From contig NZ_JAVKTS010000004.1 in NCBI RefSeq assembly GCF_031460495.1, forward strand, positions 186,001 through 250,000: a DNA stretch of 64,000 bases, read 5' to 3'. The translations under genes were made by a program, and so were the position numbers. The notes beneath the pieces are model-generated. The model was given only the letters and a program-made list of their open reading frames with translations. It was not told the DNA's origin and searched no databases. Shown here in pieces: positions 18,681 to 26,863 of the stretch. Source of the stretch: Tissierella sp. (lineage in GTDB: Bacteria > Bacillota > Clostridia > Tissierellales > Tissierellaceae). Numbering within the stretch: position 1 is the first letter of the stretch; the number at the start of each line of letters is the position of its first letter.

Positions 18681-19571
18681 ATGATAGTTGGAATTCCAAA
18701 GGGACTTTTATATTATAAATATCATCCATTTCTACAAACATTTTTTAGGGAGCTTGGAGCTGAGATAATAACATCAGATGATACTAACAAAGAAATATTA
18801 AATGAAGGTGTAAAACACTGTGTAGATGATGCTTGTCTGCCTGTTAAAATATTTCATGGCCATGTTTTTTCTTTAAAAGATAAATGCGATATGATTGTAA
18901 TTCCGAGAATAATGCAGCTCAGAAACAGGGAATATATATGCCCAAAATTCTGTGGACTGCCAGAAATGATTATCAATAGTATTCCGGATATGCCAAGGAC
19001 TATTACAGAGCCTATTTATGCCACATCAAGAAAGCAGCTATATAATTGGGCAGAAGTGACAGGTAGCATAATAACAAAAGATAAACTTAAGATTAAGAAG
19101 GCATTTAATAAAGCTATAGATATACAAAAAGATTATTCAACTGGAATAAAGGACAAAGATTATAAGTTGAATATTGGCTTAGTAGGTCATCCTTATAATA
19201 TTTATGATACCTTTACCAATATGAATATAGTTAATAAACTTAATAAACTAGGAGTAGGAGTAATGACGGAAGAATATGTAGATGAGGATTCAATTGATTC
19301 AGAAGTTGCTAATCTTTATAAAAAACCTTTTTGGACATTTGCAAGAAATTCTTACGGTTTTACAGCACATGCAACTGAGAAAAAATTAATTGACGGAGTT
19401 ATATACATATCATCATTTGCATGTGGAATAGATTCTGTGGTAGTTGAGCTTATTAAAGATAAAATAAATGATTTTCCATTTATGATTTTAAAGTTAGATG
19501 AGCATACTGGTGAAGCTGGTCTTGATACAAGGGTAGAGGCTTTCGTAGATATGCTAGAAAGGATTTGTTAA
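18681..19571 (+). CDS. Acyl-CoA dehydratase activase-related protein (DUF2229-type)
   Basis: A 296-aa protein matching the DUF2229 module found in large CoA-substrate-specific enzyme activases. It opens with MIVGIPKGLLYYKYHPF and carries conserved cysteines in CVDDACLPVK, CPKFCGLP and FACGIDS that could ligate an iron-sulfur cluster. LDEHTGEAGLDTRVEAFVDM at the C-terminus is typical of 2-hydroxyacyl-CoA dehydratase components. The next gene starts 1 bp after its stop codon. It is the first gene of a three-gene operon with the D-component-like protein and the ATPase. The substrate is unknown. Confidence 0.82.
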   Translation: MIVGIPKGLLYYKYHPFLQTFFRELGAEIITSDDTNKEILNEGVKHCVDDACLPVKIFHGHVFSLKDKCDMIVIPRIMQLRNREYICPKFCGLPEMIINSIPDMPRTITEPIYATSRKQLYNWAEVTGSIITKDKLKIKKAFNKAIDIQKDYSTGIKDKDYKLNIGLVGHPYNIYDTFTNMNIVNKLNKLGVGVMTEEYVDEDSIDSEVANLYKKPFWTFARNSYGFTAHATEKKLIDGVIYISSFACGIDSVVVELIKDKINDFPFMILKLDEHTGEAGLDTRVEAFVDMLERIC

Positions 19572-19572
19572 A

Positions 19573-20670
19573 ATGAAGATAACAGCCCCACATTTGGGAA
19601 ATACTTATCTAGCAGCGAAAGCATTATTCGATGGTCTTGAAATAGATTATGTTATCCCACCATTAAATAATAAGTTAGCTTTAGAAATGGGCTCTTTACA
19701 TTCTCCTGAGGAAATGTGTTTGCCCTTTAAAATAATGATAGGAAATTATTTACAAGCAATAGAAACGGGAGCAGATACAATAATACTTCCAGGATCCTGT
19801 GGTCCATGCAGGTTTGGTGAATACTGTGAAATACAAATGAATGTACTGAAAAAGCTTGGATTAAACCTAGAGTTTATAGTGATAGATTCTCCATCGGATA
19901 TTGGGATTAAAGAATTATTTAATAGGATAAATAAGATATCATCTAATAGTAGCAAGCTAAAATATGAAAAGATAAGAGCTTTATCTAATTCAATTAAGGT
20001 TATGAATTTGATTGATGATATAGAGGCAAAGGCTCATTATCTTGCAGGCTATGAAATCATACAAGGTAAATGTAAAAACATATTAAATGATTGTAAGAGA
20101 GAAGCTTTAAAATGTAATGATCCGAACGAAATGATCAGATTGCTATTGGAATATAGAGGGAAAATAAACAATGTAAAGATAGACAGAAATAAAAATCCTA
20201 TTAGAATAGCTATAATAGGTGAAATATATACAATAATTGAGCCATTTTCTAATCTATATATCGAAGACAAACTTATGGATTATGGAGTTTCAACTAAAAG
20301 AAGGATAACACCTAGCTGGTGGGTTAAGAATACTACTTTGCTCCCTACTGGATTAAATTCGCTTGATTTGAAAAGAGGATCCAAAGAATATCTACCACTT
20401 AATGTAGGTGGTCATGCAAGAGAATGTATAGGTGAAGCAATTTTAGCCTACGAAGAAGGATTTGATGGAGCTATTCAAATATTTCCAATGGGATGTATGC
20501 CTGAAATTGTTTCAAAATCAATACTACCAAAGATATCAAAGGATAAAGACTTTCCTATAATGTCCCTTGTAGTAGATGAAATGACTGGGGAAGCAGGATA
20601 TATTACTAGAATAGAAGCATTTATAGATTTGCTTGAAAGGAGAAAGGTTAATGTACTATCTAGGTGTTGA
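19573..20670 (+). CDS. 2-hydroxyacyl-CoA dehydratase D-component-like protein
   Basis: A 365-aa member of the HgdB/C, FldB/C-like superfamily in its activase-linked branch. Cysteines occur in SPEEMCLPFK, PGSCGPCRFGEYCEIQ and GGHARECIGEA and can bind a [4Fe-4S] cluster. VVDEMTGEAGYITRIEAFID near the C-terminus is the counterpart of the motif in the preceding protein. It starts immediately after the previous stop and overlaps the next gene by 20 bp, so all three products are probably made together. Whether it has dehydratase activity of its own or serves as an electron-transfer partner is not clear from the sequence. Confidence 0.8.
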   Translation: MKITAPHLGNTYLAAKALFDGLEIDYVIPPLNNKLALEMGSLHSPEEMCLPFKIMIGNYLQAIETGADTIILPGSCGPCRFGEYCEIQMNVLKKLGLNLEFIVIDSPSDIGIKELFNRINKISSNSSKLKYEKIRALSNSIKVMNLIDDIEAKAHYLAGYEIIQGKCKNILNDCKREALKCNDPNEMIRLLLEYRGKINNVKIDRNKNPIRIAIIGEIYTIIEPFSNLYIEDKLMDYGVSTKRRITPSWWVKNTTLLPTGLNSLDLKRGSKEYLPLNVGGHARECIGEAILAYEEGFDGAIQIFPMGCMPEIVSKSILPKISKDKDFPIMSLVVDEMTGEAGYITRIEAFIDLLERRKVNVLSRC

Positions 20671-21604
20671 TGTAGGTTCAGTAAGTACTAATTTGGTGCT
20701 TATAGATAATAAAGCCAATGTAATAGATAAGATTTACTTGAGGACAAAAGGAAATCCTATTAAGGCAGTTCAGGAAGGACTAAAAATTTTCAAGGATAAT
20801 TATAATGGAATAAAGATTAGTGGTGCTGGAACCACAGGAAGTGGAAGGCAGATTGCTTCAACATTAATAGGAGCAGATGCAGTAAAGAATGAAATAACGG
20901 CTCACGCAGTTGCAGCTCTTGAAATTGATAAAAATGTGCGAACAATAATTGAAATAGGGGGGCAGGATTCAAAAATAATAATACTTAGAAATGGAGTTGT
21001 CTCTGACTTTGCAATGAATACAGTATGTGCTGCAGGTACTGGTGCATTTATTGATAGGCAAGCAGAAAGGCTGGAAATTCCTATTGAAGAATTCGGAGAT
21101 TATGCACTAAAATCTAATACAGCAATAAGAATTGCTGGGAGATGTGCAGTATTTGCTGAATCAGACATGATACACAAACAGCAGCTTGGGTATAATAAGT
21201 CGGATATAATAAAAGGGCTTTGCGATGCATTAGTTAGAAACTATCTTAACAATATTGGTAAGGGAAAAGAAATTACTCCAAAGATATTTTTTCAAGGAGG
21301 AGTTGCAGCAAATAAAGGTATAAAAGCAGCCTTTGAAAATGCACTAGGCTTTGAGGTAATGATTCCAGAAAATTTTAATGTAATGGGTTCCATAGGTGCA
21401 GCAATAATTTCTAAATCCGCAGTAGAAAAATCAGGAAAAACAAATTTCAAAGGATTTAATCTTGCTGATAGCAAATTTAATTCTATTAGCTTCGAATGTG
21501 AAGGATGTACCAATAGATGCGAAGTTGTTAAGATAAATGAAAATGATCATACCGTAGGTTGTTTTGGAGATCGGTGTGGAAAATGGAGTAACAAGATTGC
21601 ATAA
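20651..21604 (+). CDS. Acyl-CoA dehydratase activase (BadF/HgdC-type ATPase)
   Basis: An approximately 317-aa ASKHA-fold ATPase of the HgdC/BcrA/BadF family that drives ATP-dependent electron transfer into 2-hydroxyacyl-CoA dehydratases. Phosphate loop 1 is GVDVGSVSTNLV, loop 2 IEIGGQDSKII, and the [4Fe-4S] ligands are the cysteines in NTVCAAGTGAF and AGRCAVFAESD. An extra C-terminal cysteine tail (CEGCTNRC, GCFGDRCG) is typical of the long activase type. A TTG at 20633 is possible, but AAAGGAG at 20636-20642 fits the ATG at 20651. The gene overlaps its upstream neighbour by 20 bp. Confidence 0.88.
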   Translation: MYYLGVDVGSVSTNLVLIDNKANVIDKIYLRTKGNPIKAVQEGLKIFKDNYNGIKISGAGTTGSGRQIASTLIGADAVKNEITAHAVAALEIDKNVRTIIEIGGQDSKIIILRNGVVSDFAMNTVCAAGTGAFIDRQAERLEIPIEEFGDYALKSNTAIRIAGRCAVFAESDMIHKQQLGYNKSDIIKGLCDALVRNYLNNIGKGKEITPKIFFQGGVAANKGIKAAFENALGFEVMIPENFNVMGSIGAAIISKSAVEKSGKTNFKGFNLADSKFNSISFECEGCTNRCEVVKINENDHTVGCFGDRCGKWSNKIA

Positions 21605-21620
21605 TTAAAATTCTAAGAAT

Positions 21621-21660
21621 AAAAAACTCTACATGTATTTGTTTACATGTAGAGTTTTTT
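21621..21660. terminator. Terminator of the activase operon
   Basis: A perfect 11-bp stem, CTCTACATGTA with TACATGTAGAG (21627-21654), flanked by A and T tracts; probably bidirectional. The 28-nt core is nearly identical to the terminator of the Ile T-box at 27773-27800. Confidence 0.9.
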
Positions 21661-21736
21661 AATATGCTGTCCATCCTCCATCTACTGGCAGGGATTGGCC
21701 GTTTCCATAAGCAGAATCATCGCTTGCTAAAAATAG
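21659..21736 (-). pseudogene. C-terminal remnant of a short-chain dehydrogenase (SDR)
   Basis: The minus strand reads 25 codons ending LPVDGGWTAY and stop, with FLASDDSAYGNGQ before it. This is the classic C-terminus of SDR-family oxidoreductases. Upstream of it there is a stop codon, and no further SDR sequence is visible before the HTH gene. It is therefore a leftover of a deleted gene. Confidence 0.8.
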
Positions 21737-21783
21737 TCATATTGATTGAAAATGATGGGTATATAAATTTTTGATCAATATTT

Positions 21784-21984
21784 CTACTCTGAATATTCTA
21801 AAATATCTCCTGGTTGACATTGTAACTCACGACAAATAGCTTCTAATGTAGAAAATCGAATGGCTTTTGCCTTGTTAGTTTTTAAAATTGATAAATTTGA
21901 ATTTGTAATACCAACTCGTTCTGCCAATTCATTCAAGCTGATCTTTCTTTTAGCCATCATTACATCAAGATTTACAGTAATCAA
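21784..21984 (-). CDS. Cro/C1-type HTH regulator (YozG-like)
   Basis: A 66-aa single-domain XRE-type DNA-binding protein. The helix-turn-helix reads ISLNELAERVGITNSNLSIL (about residues 15-34), and the C-terminus CRELQCQPGDILEY is the standard end of this mini-regulator family. It lies 11 bp after the DUF2975 gene on the same strand, an arrangement repeatedly seen in Firmicutes, where the pair forms a small autoregulated unit. The targets are unknown. Confidence 0.9.
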   Translation of the reverse strand: MITVNLDVMMAKRKISLNELAERVGITNSNLSILKTNKAKAIRFSTLEAICRELQCQPGDILEYSE

Positions 21985-21995
21985 TTTAATTCCTC

Positions 21996-22472
21996 CTATA
22001 CAGTTAAGTCATTTTCATCCTTTATGTCTATAGCCATTTTAAAAACATCAGCCAATATAAAAGCTAAAAGACAGAGGATGATGTAAAAGAGGGACATTGG
22101 TTTTAAAGAGCCAGAAGGAGTACCGATTAAGTCAATACCAGTATAATTTGGCTTTGAATAATTGCTTATGGCATCTATAACTCCAACAGAAAGAATATAA
22201 TATCCAATTTTTTTAAAGTGTATAATATTCTCAGTTGTAAAAGGATTTTTTTCTTCAATTGATTTAAGAACTTTTCTTAAGGCAAGTATAATCATAAAAT
22301 AACAACCAAAAAATAGTAATGAGAAAATAAAAGATAAAACAGTATTCTTTATTCCATTATTATCAATTGCTGCGATAGTAGAAATCATTGATAAAAAAAG
22401 TAATAGAAGAAAAAAACTGCCTATGACATTTAATAATCCTTTCAAAACTTTTACTCTCTTAACATACTCCAT
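21996..22472 (-). CDS. DUF2975 membrane protein
   Basis: A roughly 158-aa integral membrane protein with four predicted hydrophobic segments: LLNVIGSFFLLLLFLSMIS, NTVLSFIFSLLFFGCYFMII, IGYYILSVGVIDAI and FYIILCLLAFILADVF. This topology and its pairing with a downstream YozG-like HTH gene identify DUF2975. ATG at 22472 is given as the start; an in-frame TTG at 22478 is better spaced from the AAGGGAG site and is equally possible. A consensus promoter lies just upstream on the minus strand. Its function is unknown. Confidence 0.85.
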   Translation of the reverse strand: MEYVKRVKVLKGLLNVIGSFFLLLLFLSMISTIAAIDNNGIKNTVLSFIFSLLFFGCYFMIILALRKVLKSIEEKNPFTTENIIHFKKIGYYILSVGVIDAISNYSKPNYTGIDLIGTPSGSLKPMSLFYIILCLLAFILADVFKMAIDIKDENDLTV

Positions 22473-22506
22473 AATCAATAGCAACTCCCTTCAATATATT
22501 TTATAT

Positions 22507-22535
22507 ATGATACAATATAAATTATTGTTTGTCAA
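22507..22535 (-). promoter_or_regulatory. Promoter of the DUF2975-HTH operon
   Basis: On the minus strand TTGACA (22535-22530), a 17-bp spacer and TATCAT (22512-22507). The surrounding 22490-22640 is extremely AT-rich and contains no gene. Confidence 0.75.
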
Positions 22536-22650
22536 TAATAAATAGTTACAAAACAATATATAATATACAATAAACAATAAAAGTATGCAATTTATTTTGT
22601 GTAAAAATGCAATCATTTCTCTTAATACTTCTTTTGACAATGAACTTATA

Positions 22651-22706
22651 AAAAATGCTCTTTTCTGGTTTTCATCTTAGTTAGATTCTTGCCAGAAAAG
22701 AGCATT
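22651..22706 (-). terminator. Terminator after the FAD/Rieske gene
   Basis: AATGCTCTTTTCTGG pairs perfectly with CCAGAAAAGAGCATT across a 26-nt loop. It lies about 80 bp after the end of the minus-strand oxidoreductase gene and separates it from the DUF2975 promoter. Confidence 0.75.
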
Positions 22707-22785
22707 TATTCTCACAAAAGAATAGCTTGTTTTGCATTACCATCTATCTGCTATCTTCAATATTGAAAAGGATGGTTAACAAATA

Positions 22786-24351
22786 TTAAAAGTCATCTGT
22801 AAACAGTTTTTCTATAGTATTCACATCATAACCAGCTTTTAGAGGTTTTACTGCTGGTCCTTCAATTACCTTTCCTTCATAACTAAACCTAGATCCATGA
22901 CAAGGGCAATCCCAAGACTTTTCTGCAGAATTCCAATTTAATTCGCATCCCATATGTGTACATGTAGTATTTACTATATGAAGTTTGCTTTCTTCATCCC
23001 TATATACTCCGACTCTTTCTCCGTCTATTTCCATTATATTTCCTTCACCATTTTGGATATGAACATTCTCATCTAAAGGAGAAAGTTTACCTTTTAAAAG
23101 ATGTTTTGCTACATCAGCATTTTCTACTACAAAGTCTTTAGCAGATGCAGCAATAGTCTTGCGTGATGGATTATAAACATCTTGCCATGGACTTTCGCCT
23201 TTGATAATAAGATCCCTAAGAATCATAGAAGAGACTGTACTATTTGTCATTCCCCACTTTTGAAAGCCAGTTGCTACATAGAGGTTTGGCGTATTTGAAG
23301 TAAAATGACCAATATACGGCAATCCATCTAAGGTCATGCAATCCTGAGTAGACCACCTATAGGGAATGTCTTCCACAGTAAATATATCTTTTGCATAATC
23401 AATTAATGCTTTATAATGTCTATTTGTATCTTCACCTTGACCAGTTTTATGACTCTCCCCAACTACAAGTATTAGTTCACCATCAGATGTGCTTTGATGT
23501 CTTAATGAACGGGTAGGCTCTTCAGTATTTATATACATTCCACCAGGATATTTTTCCTTTGCTTTAATACCAACAATATAAGATCGTTCAGGATAAATTC
23601 TAGCAAAGTACATGCCATGTTTGTTATAAAAAGGATAATGAGATGCGATAATAGCCTTCTCAGCTGTAACCTTTTTTCCTTGGTCAGTTGTAATAATATA
23701 ACCATTATCTTCTTCAATATCTACAGCCCTAGTTCGTTCAAATATAAGAACTCCTTTTTCATGAATGACCTTTGCTAAAGAAGACAAATACTTAAGTGGA
23801 TGAAATTGGGCTTGATTATCAAATCGAATGGCTCCTTTGATAGATATAGGGAAAGGGATTTCTTCTACATAAGAAGCAGAGATTCCCAAGCTTGATGCAG
23901 CTTTAACTTCATGATGAATTTTTTGTAGATACTCTTCCTCTTGAGCATATACGAATGCTGATTGAGAGATATAATCACAATCAATATTATTTTCTTCAGC
24001 AATCTTTTTTATTTCTTTGATTGCTGTTTCATTAGCAATAGCATATTGCTGTGATAATTCTGCTCCCATCTGATTTTGAATCTTGCTATAAATAAGATCA
24101 TGCTGTGATGTAATTTTTGCAGTCGTATGCCCTGTAGTACCATGACCAACTTGATTGGATTCAAGAACAGCAATGCTTAAGCCTTCTTTTTCTAATTGAT
24201 AGGCACATTGAATACCTGATAATCCACCACCTATTATAGCTATGTCTACATTGATATCTTCCTGTAAAGTAGGGTAATTAATTACATCTGTTGATGCAAT
24301 CCAATAAGAAAGAGGTTGATCGTGAAAATGCTTTTGATTATTAAGATTCAT
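22786..24351 (-). CDS. FAD-dependent oxidoreductase with C-terminal Rieske domain
   Basis: A 521-aa protein. The N-terminal DAO-type FAD domain has a Rossmann fingerprint DIAIIGGGLSGIQCAYQLE and continues with a substrate region to about residue 420. The C-terminus is a Rieske [2Fe-2S] domain with CTHMGC and CPCHGSRF, the two Cys-His pairs that bind the cluster. This layout matches the YhfW-like family in Firmicutes; the substrate is not known. Start 24351 was chosen because GGAGGA lies 5 nt upstream; an in-frame ATG ten codons earlier lacks a site. It is a single gene on the minus strand with its own terminator. Confidence 0.87.
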   Translation of the reverse strand: MNLNNQKHFHDQPLSYWIASTDVINYPTLQEDINVDIAIIGGGLSGIQCAYQLEKEGLSIAVLESNQVGHGTTGHTTAKITSQHDLIYSKIQNQMGAELSQQYAIANETAIKEIKKIAEENNIDCDYISQSAFVYAQEEEYLQKIHHEVKAASSLGISASYVEEIPFPISIKGAIRFDNQAQFHPLKYLSSLAKVIHEKGVLIFERTRAVDIEEDNGYIITTDQGKKVTAEKAIIASHYPFYNKHGMYFARIYPERSYIVGIKAKEKYPGGMYINTEEPTRSLRHQSTSDGELILVVGESHKTGQGEDTNRHYKALIDYAKDIFTVEDIPYRWSTQDCMTLDGLPYIGHFTSNTPNLYVATGFQKWGMTNSTVSSMILRDLIIKGESPWQDVYNPSRKTIAASAKDFVVENADVAKHLLKGKLSPLDENVHIQNGEGNIMEIDGERVGVYRDEESKLHIVNTTCTHMGCELNWNSAEKSWDCPCHGSRFSYEGKVIEGPAVKPLKAGYDVNTIEKLFTDDF

Positions 24352-24432
24352 ACTAATCCTCCGTATACATAATATTTTCAATATATGTATTTTGACCTAT
24401 TCAATACAAAATATTCAGATATTCGATCATAG

Positions 24433-24467
24433 AAAAGACTATTGGATAATATCCAACAGTCTTTTCT
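24433..24467. terminator. Hairpin terminator, possibly bidirectional
   Basis: AAAAGACT and TTGGATA pair with TATCCAA and AGTCTTTT around a one-base centre with one internal mismatch. It lies downstream of the small minus-strand ORF at 24549-24620 and upstream of the FAD/Rieske gene. Confidence 0.7.
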
Positions 24468-24548
24468 AACTTTTAAATAAACTTTTTATCTGCCAACTGC
24501 AGATGGCTTCTCGGCTCACTTTGAGAAAAAGCCTTTTTCATCAGAAAC

Positions 24549-24620
24549 TCAGTAATTAACCTCACCTGAGTGACGATTAATAATAATATATTCTTCACCC
24601 TTCATAAATCTCATTTCCAT
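24549..24620 (-). CDS. Small ORF, 23-residue hypothetical protein
   Basis: The minus strand encodes 23 residues beginning MEMRFMKGEEYIIINRH and ending SGEVNY. It is preceded by a full-strength ribosome site (AGGAGG, 7 nt from the ATG), far better than chance in this AT-rich gap. A terminator-like hairpin follows about 80 bp later. No family is recognised and no membrane segment or cysteine is present. It sits between the LysM gene and the FAD/Rieske gene on the same strand. It could be a small functional protein or the start of a truncated gene. Confidence 0.6.
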   Translation of the reverse strand: MEMRFMKGEEYIIINRHSGEVNY

Positions 24621-24728
24621 ATGGTCACCTCCTGTCTATAGTTTTCTCATTATTGATAAAAACTATACAGCGTGAGGTAAATATAGATAGAACTTATAGG
24701 ACAGGGGTCATAATAAAGATAAAAGCAC

Positions 24729-25451
24729 TTAAAAACAAACAACAACACATCTTCTTGGAATACATATTACTTGCCCTATTTGTAGAAAGTTAGGATTAAT
24801 ACCTGGATTGGCATTAATAATAGCTTGCACAGTTACATTAAATCTTTGAGCAATTGAAAACAAAGTATCTCCAGCCATTACCGTGTAAAGAAATCCATTA
24901 GGACATGGAGGTGTTGGTGGTGTAGATCTTGGAATACATATTACTTGACCTATTTGTAAAAAATTAGGATCAATTCCTGGATTGGCATTAATAATAGCCT
25001 GCACAGTTACATTAAACCTTTGAGCAAGTATAAACAAAGTATCTCCAGCCACTACTGTATAGAGAAATCCATTAGGACATGGAGGTGTTGGCGGAGTAGT
25101 TCTTGGTATACATATTACTTGCCCTATTTGTAAAAAGTTTGGATTAATTCCTGGATTGGCATTAATAATAGCCTGCACAGTTACATTAAATCTTTGGGCA
25201 ATTGAAAACAAAGTATCTCCAGCCACTACTGTATAAAGAAATCCATTAGGACATGGAGGTGTCACTCTCGGTATACATATAATTTGGCCTATTTGCAATC
25301 TATTAGGATCAATACCTGGATTGGCATTGATGATAGCCTGCACAGTTACATTAAATCTTTGAGCAATTGAAAACAAAGTATCTCCAGCCATTATTGTATA
25401 TTGAAAGCTCCCAGGTGGGCATATTTGTTCTATTTGATAATTTTCATTCAT
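24729..25451 (-). CDS. Protein with four tandem LysM domains
   Basis: A 240-aa protein made almost entirely of four LysM domains, each with a YTVxAGDTLFSIAQRFNV core followed by NPGINPNFLQIGQ and VICIPR. Short proline linkers (TPPTPPCPNGF) join them. LysM domains bind peptidoglycan or chitin-type N-acetylglucosamine glycans. There is no signal peptide, so a role inside the mother cell or on the spore, or release by lysis, is more likely than Sec export. The C-terminus is a short cysteine-containing tail, RRCVVVCF. The ATG at 25451 was preferred because the upstream ATG overlaps the AAAGGA site. Confidence 0.88.
   Translation of the reverse strand: MNENYQIEQICPPGSFQYTIMAGDTLFSIAQRFNVTVQAIINANPGIDPNRLQIGQIICIPRVTPPCPNGFLYTVVAGDTLFSIAQRFNVTVQAIINANPGINPNFLQIGQVICIPRTTPPTPPCPNGFLYTVVAGDTLFILAQRFNVTVQAIINANPGIDPNFLQIGQVICIPRSTPPTPPCPNGFLYTVMAGDTLFSIAQRFNVTVQAIINANPGINPNFLQIGQVICIPRRCVVVCF
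24760..25425 (-). repeat. Direct tandem repeats encoding LysM units
   Basis: Four direct repeats of about 160-175 bp within the LysM gene. The copies are almost identical at the DNA level over the stretch encoding AGDTLFSIAQRFNVTVQAII, with scattered synonymous changes; the third copy has ILAQRF instead of SIAQRF. The similarity points to recent unequal recombination or gene conversion. Confidence 0.85.
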
Positions 25452-25644
25452 AATGTTCATCCTTTCTTTAAAATATTTGTTACTATATATAATATGCAGG
25501 TATAGGCTTGGGTGCTAAACAAATTCACTGATAGGATACTATCTTAATGTAGAACTGAATATAAAAGTTTATATAGAAGACCTTAATTAAGAAGGCTATA
25601 AGACAATTGTTGTTGGGCTGTAAGTCATTTATTGAGAAGTAAAA

Positions 25645-25772
25645 TTCGTGAAAATAGAACTAAAGCTTATGCAAGAATAAAAAGTGGGAATTTATATCCA
25701 AATATACATGGTGTTGTCCTATAGGACCTTTGGGATTCCAGTTACATCAAAATGAAGATGCGAATATGGAAC
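25645..25772 (+). pseudogene. Truncated copy of the Cu/Zn-SOD-like gene
   Basis: The stretch encodes ENRTKAYARIKSGNLYPNIH, nearly identical to the N-terminal region of the intact SOD-like gene 1.2 kb downstream. It then jumps, after loss of about 90 bp, to DNA matching the codons for PIGPLGFHLHQN in another frame, and ends. No start codon remains. It is a deleted duplicate. The rest of the 456-bp gap (25452-25907) shows no other gene. Confidence 0.88.
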
Positions 25773-25907
25773 ATTGAAAACTGAATAATACGGTATTAAA
25801 ATAGAAATTTGATATAATAATATAGAAAATATGGTATAATTTTCTTGTTAGAATAATTAGGTTAGTAGAATATGGCTAACATATTATCATCCTAGGGGAG
25901 AAAATTA

Positions 25908-26222
25908 ATGACTCTAAAAGAAAATAAAATTATTAAGAATATAACAATAATCATTAATACTATATTTTGCTTAATATTTCCATTAAGTGTTGTGGGAGCA
26001 ATAGTTTCTCCAATGGTGTTTGATGCTCCAGGATCAACTGAAGACTTTTATACAAATATATTTTTCTACTCTACTTTCTCAATGCCAATAGTTATCTTAA
26101 TATCTGTAGTAACATCATTATTATTTTTGTTCAGATTAAAATCATATAAAAAAGCATTTTTATTTAGTTTACTACCAGTAATAAATTTTACCGTAATTTA
26201 TTTCCTTTATTTTTTGGGTTGA
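25908..26222 (+). CDS. Hypothetical small membrane protein
   Basis: A 104-aa protein that I do not recognise. It has three hydrophobic segments, roughly residues 12-37 (including IIINTIFCLIFPLSVVGAIV), 52-74 and 82-103. GGGGAG is placed 9 nt before the ATG. It lies between the SOD remnant and a second small membrane protein gene, 85 bp ahead of the latter's start. Both are AT-rich and lack recognisable motifs; they may be part of the same accessory insertion. Confidence 0.65.
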   Translation: MTLKENKIIKNITIIINTIFCLIFPLSVVGAIVSPMVFDAPGSTEDFYTNIFFYSTFSMPIVILISVVTSLLFLFRLKSYKKAFLFSLLPVINFTVIYFLYFLG

Positions 26223-26306
26223 TATTATTTAAAAGTGAAGGTTTGATATTTAAAATACTGTATTAATGTATTGGGCTTAAAATTACTTTCATTTATGAGG
26301 TGGACT

Positions 26307-26705
26307 ATGAAAATAAAAGAAGTAAAATCAGTTGAAATATCTTTATTTATATTAGCAATTGTATTATCTGCTACTACCATATTAAATATTGCTACTTCAT
26401 ATTATCGATACAGTTATAGTGAAGATTCATTATTAGTATTCTTCATGTTCATAATAGGAACTATATCAGGATTAATCATAAGAATTGGATTAGCCTCGTT
26501 GTTTTGGTGTTCATATAATATTAAGTATTCGAATGAAAACTATAATCAAAAAATTCTAAAAAAAGTAGTTGCTTCTTTTTTGTTTTTGATAATTATGACA
26601 GCATTCTCGTTAAATAATGGAATGTTATTAATATTTATCTTTTGCACCTTGTTAATGATAGTAAGGGAACAAAAAAAGTGCCTGGAGTACAATAAAAACA
26701 AATAG
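26307..26705 (+). CDS. Hypothetical membrane protein
   Basis: A 132-aa protein of unknown family with four hydrophobic segments: SLFILAIVLSATTILNIATS, SLLVFFMFIIGTISGLIIRI, a stretch ending KKVVASFLFLIIMTAFS and GMLLIFIFCTLLMIV. The start at 26307 was chosen because GAGGTGG stands 6 nt upstream; a longer ATG-initiated frame from 26271 lacks such a site. It ends with a basic, lysine-rich tail. It follows another small membrane protein gene in the same direction. Confidence 0.65.
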   Translation: MKIKEVKSVEISLFILAIVLSATTILNIATSYYRYSYSEDSLLVFFMFIIGTISGLIIRIGLASLFWCSYNIKYSNENYNQKILKKVVASFLFLIIMTAFSLNNGMLLIFIFCTLLMIVREQKKCLEYNKNK

Positions 26706-26807
26706 TAATGTCTATAAAGAATCCTTTTTGTCAATACATATAAGCTGATTTTGGAAATTCTAATATAGCAATAATCTATTCTTTTTATTTAAGAACATCT
26801 CTATCTA

Positions 26808-26863
26808 ACACATACTCACTCCTCATTTCATATTATATACAGAAGGGAGGAATGAGTATGTGT
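26808..26863 (+). promoter_or_regulatory. Inverted repeat covering the SOD ribosome site and start codon
   Basis: ACACATACTCACTCCTC at 26808-26824 is complementary, with one C-A mismatch, to GAGGAATGAGTATGTGT at 26847-26863. The loop is 22 nt. The downstream arm contains the GAGG ribosome site and the chosen ATG (26858). In RNA the stem would hide both, so translation of the SOD-like gene could depend on unfolding by temperature, a ligand, an antisense RNA or a protein. No T run follows, so it is not a terminator. Confidence 0.75.

Noticed and set aside
24760-25425. CRISPR-like direct repeats
   Set aside because: The repeats are 160-175 bp apart, in frame, and encode LysM domains; no short spacers exist.
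26846-26860. SOD-like start at ATG 26852
   Set aside because: Only one base would separate it from GGAGG; ATG 26858 has normal 7-nt spacing.
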